From assembly GCA_025210375.1 (NCBI GenBank), contig JAOASB010000019.1, positions 1-64,000 of the forward strand: a DNA stretch of 64,000 nt, written 5' to 3'. Below, in pieces: positions 63,024 to 64,000 of this stretch; within the stretch, counting starts at the first letter, position 1; each line of letters opens with the position of its first letter. Both the position numbers and the translations under genes were made by a program. Below the pieces are notes generated by a model. That model was not told the origin of the DNA. It made no database searches and saw only the letters and a list, made by a program, of their open reading frames with translations. This DNA is from Maledivibacter sp. (GTDB lineage Bacteria; Bacillota; Clostridia; Peptostreptococcales; Caminicellaceae).

Positions 63024-63962
63024 CTAAATAACCTCTTTAATGATCCTTAATGCATTTTTATAACATATTTTTTCTATTTCACTTTCAGTTAAACCGCTTT
63101 TTTTCAAAGCATCTATAAGCTTTAGGACATCACAAAAATCTTCTATCTCTGTACTTGGCGTCATGCCATCGAAATCTGACCCTAGTGCCATAACATCTAT
63201 ACCACCAATATTGATTATGTGTTTTACATGACGAACCATATCATCTATACTGCAACTAGATACTTCGCTTAAAAAATATTTTGCATAGTTTAGTCCTGTT
63301 ACTCCACCCTTATTTGCCAATATTTTTATCATATCATCAGTTAAGTTTCTTGAGTGATTAGTCACGGATCGAGCATTAGAATGTGATGCTATAAAGGGTT
63401 TAGAAGAAAGCTTTGCCACGTCATAAAATCCTTTATCCGATAAATGGGATACATCGATAAGCATACCTAGTTTATTCATCTCATATACTACTTCTTCCCC
63501 AAAAGCAGTTAATCCCTTTTCCATATATTGTTTTTCGCAGTTTGGATAGCCTATTTCATTGGGATAATTCCATGTCAATGTAATTAATCTCACCCCTAAT
63601 CTATATAGGTTCCTAAGATTATGTAGTTTTCCCTTTAATACACCCCCCTCTTCAATGGTTAAAAATGCAGAAATCCTTCCTTTATTATAGTTTTCCATCA
63701 ATTGATTATAATTTGTTGCAATTTCCATTTCCCCTTTATTTTTTTCAAGTTCAATATAAAATTTATCGGCCATTTCTAAACAAATCTCTAAGGGGTCTCC
63801 TTCCCTAGCTAAATCAACATACAAAGCGAAGAACTGGGACATCGAATTACCCTTTTTTAGCTTTTCAATATCTATATGAAACTTATTCTTTTTCAGCTCA
63901 AGTTTATCCTTGTCCTCCATTAATTTTAGAATGGTGTCACAGTGAAAATCTATTACCTTCAT
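63024..63962 (-). CDS. Membrane-dipeptidase family (M19) zinc peptidase
   Basis: 312 residues, TIM-barrel amidohydrolase. Zinc ligands: the N-terminal DFHCDT (about 4-9), Glu in FLTIEEGG, and the His in DVSHLSDKGF and ASHSNARSVTNHSRN; GSDFDGMTPS closes the site. Cleaves dipeptides, often with D-residues at the C-terminus. GGGGGTATAGA precedes the ATG. Convergent with the BlaI operon. Confidence 0.92.
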   Translation of the reverse strand: MKVIDFHCDTILKLMEDKDKLELKKNKFHIDIEKLKKGNSMSQFFALYVDLAREGDPLEICLEMADKFYIELEKNKGEMEIATNYNQLMENYNKGRISAFLTIEEGGVLKGKLHNLRNLYRLGVRLITLTWNYPNEIGYPNCEKQYMEKGLTAFGEEVVYEMNKLGMLIDVSHLSDKGFYDVAKLSSKPFIASHSNARSVTNHSRNLTDDMIKILANKGGVTGLNYAKYFLSEVSSCSIDDMVRHVKHIINIGGIDVMALGSDFDGMTPSTEIEDFCDVLKLIDALKKSGLTESEIEKICYKNALRIIKEVI

Positions 63963-64000
63963 ATTCTATACCCCCAAAGTCATTATATTTCTAGATAATC

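Overview
The window is AT-rich DNA from a low-GC Firmicute, most likely an anaerobic spore-forming member of the Clostridia. The grounds are strong AGGAGG-type ribosome sites with frequent GTG and TTG starts, a class II (Firmicutes-type) galT, tandem SAM-I (S-box) riboswitches, a c-di-GMP-I riboswitch, an agr peptide-signalling locus, a NIL-ferredoxin/DUF39 homocysteine pathway, and a BlaI/BlaR1-type regulatory pair. The genus was not identified. I saw no rRNA, tRNA or CRISPR array. Most genes from 0.9 to 54.4 kb lie on the minus strand.

Layout. 0-1 kb: an EF-hand-containing unknown gene beside a truncated MITE copy. 0.9-7.9 kb: a methionine operon (DUF39, NIL-ferredoxin, UPF0280, metF, MetH-activation protein, metH) behind two consecutive SAM-I riboswitches and a good sigma-A promoter. 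8-13 kb: a 5-oxoproline (pxp/kip-ycs) operon whose first gene, an Nramp-type transporter, has a sigma-54 promoter and upstream activator palindromes. 13.3-18.1 kb: an NtrC-type regulator, a sensor kinase, a sodium/solute symporter and its 43-residue accessory protein; the regulator is the likely activator of the pxp operon. 18.3-23.4 kb: a copper-amine-oxidase-domain surface protein, an aminotransferase, an iron-type alcohol dehydrogenase, and a larA-family gene with an in-frame stop. 23.7-28.9 kb: a partner-switching module (SpoIIE phosphatase, RsbW-like kinase, chemoreceptor, STAS protein) behind an attenuator-like leader, and a second RsbW-like kinase behind a c-di-GMP-I riboswitch. 29.1-31.2 kb: an agr locus with AgrB, AgrD and a split AgrC-like sensor that lacks the phospho-acceptor His; there is no agrA. 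31.5-39.8 kb: an SH3 lipoprotein, then a three-gene operon coding for a flavodoxin-like protein, an LDH/MDH-like protein and a 1629-residue HD / repeat / nucleotidyltransferase / GNAT / PRTase-like protein. 40-46.5 kb: a basic Gly/Tyr-rich protein, an ABC-class ATPase, small unknown genes, a YihY membrane protein, an hflC relic and an ABC exporter. 46.5-53.3 kb: MITEs and hairpin repeats, then galK-galE-galT-galM with a ROK repressor and matching operators. 53.3-54.4 kb: a P1-family peptidase. 54.6-63 kb: a plus-strand operon of BlaI repressor, a BlaR1-like protease fused to a beta-propeller and a sugar-binding protein, two sugar permeases, an HlyD adaptor and a FtsX/MacB-like permease. 63-64 kb: an M19 dipeptidase.

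The two strongest candidates for undescribed systems are (1) the BlaI / M56-propeller-solute-binding fusion / sugar-permease operon, where the antirepressor protease seems to carry its own transporter's binding protein as the sensor, and (2) the giant HD-nucleotidyltransferase-PRTase protein with its two oxidoreductase-like partners, which may be a nucleotide-cofactor pathway. Function statements rest on motif recognition by eye; no database search was possible.
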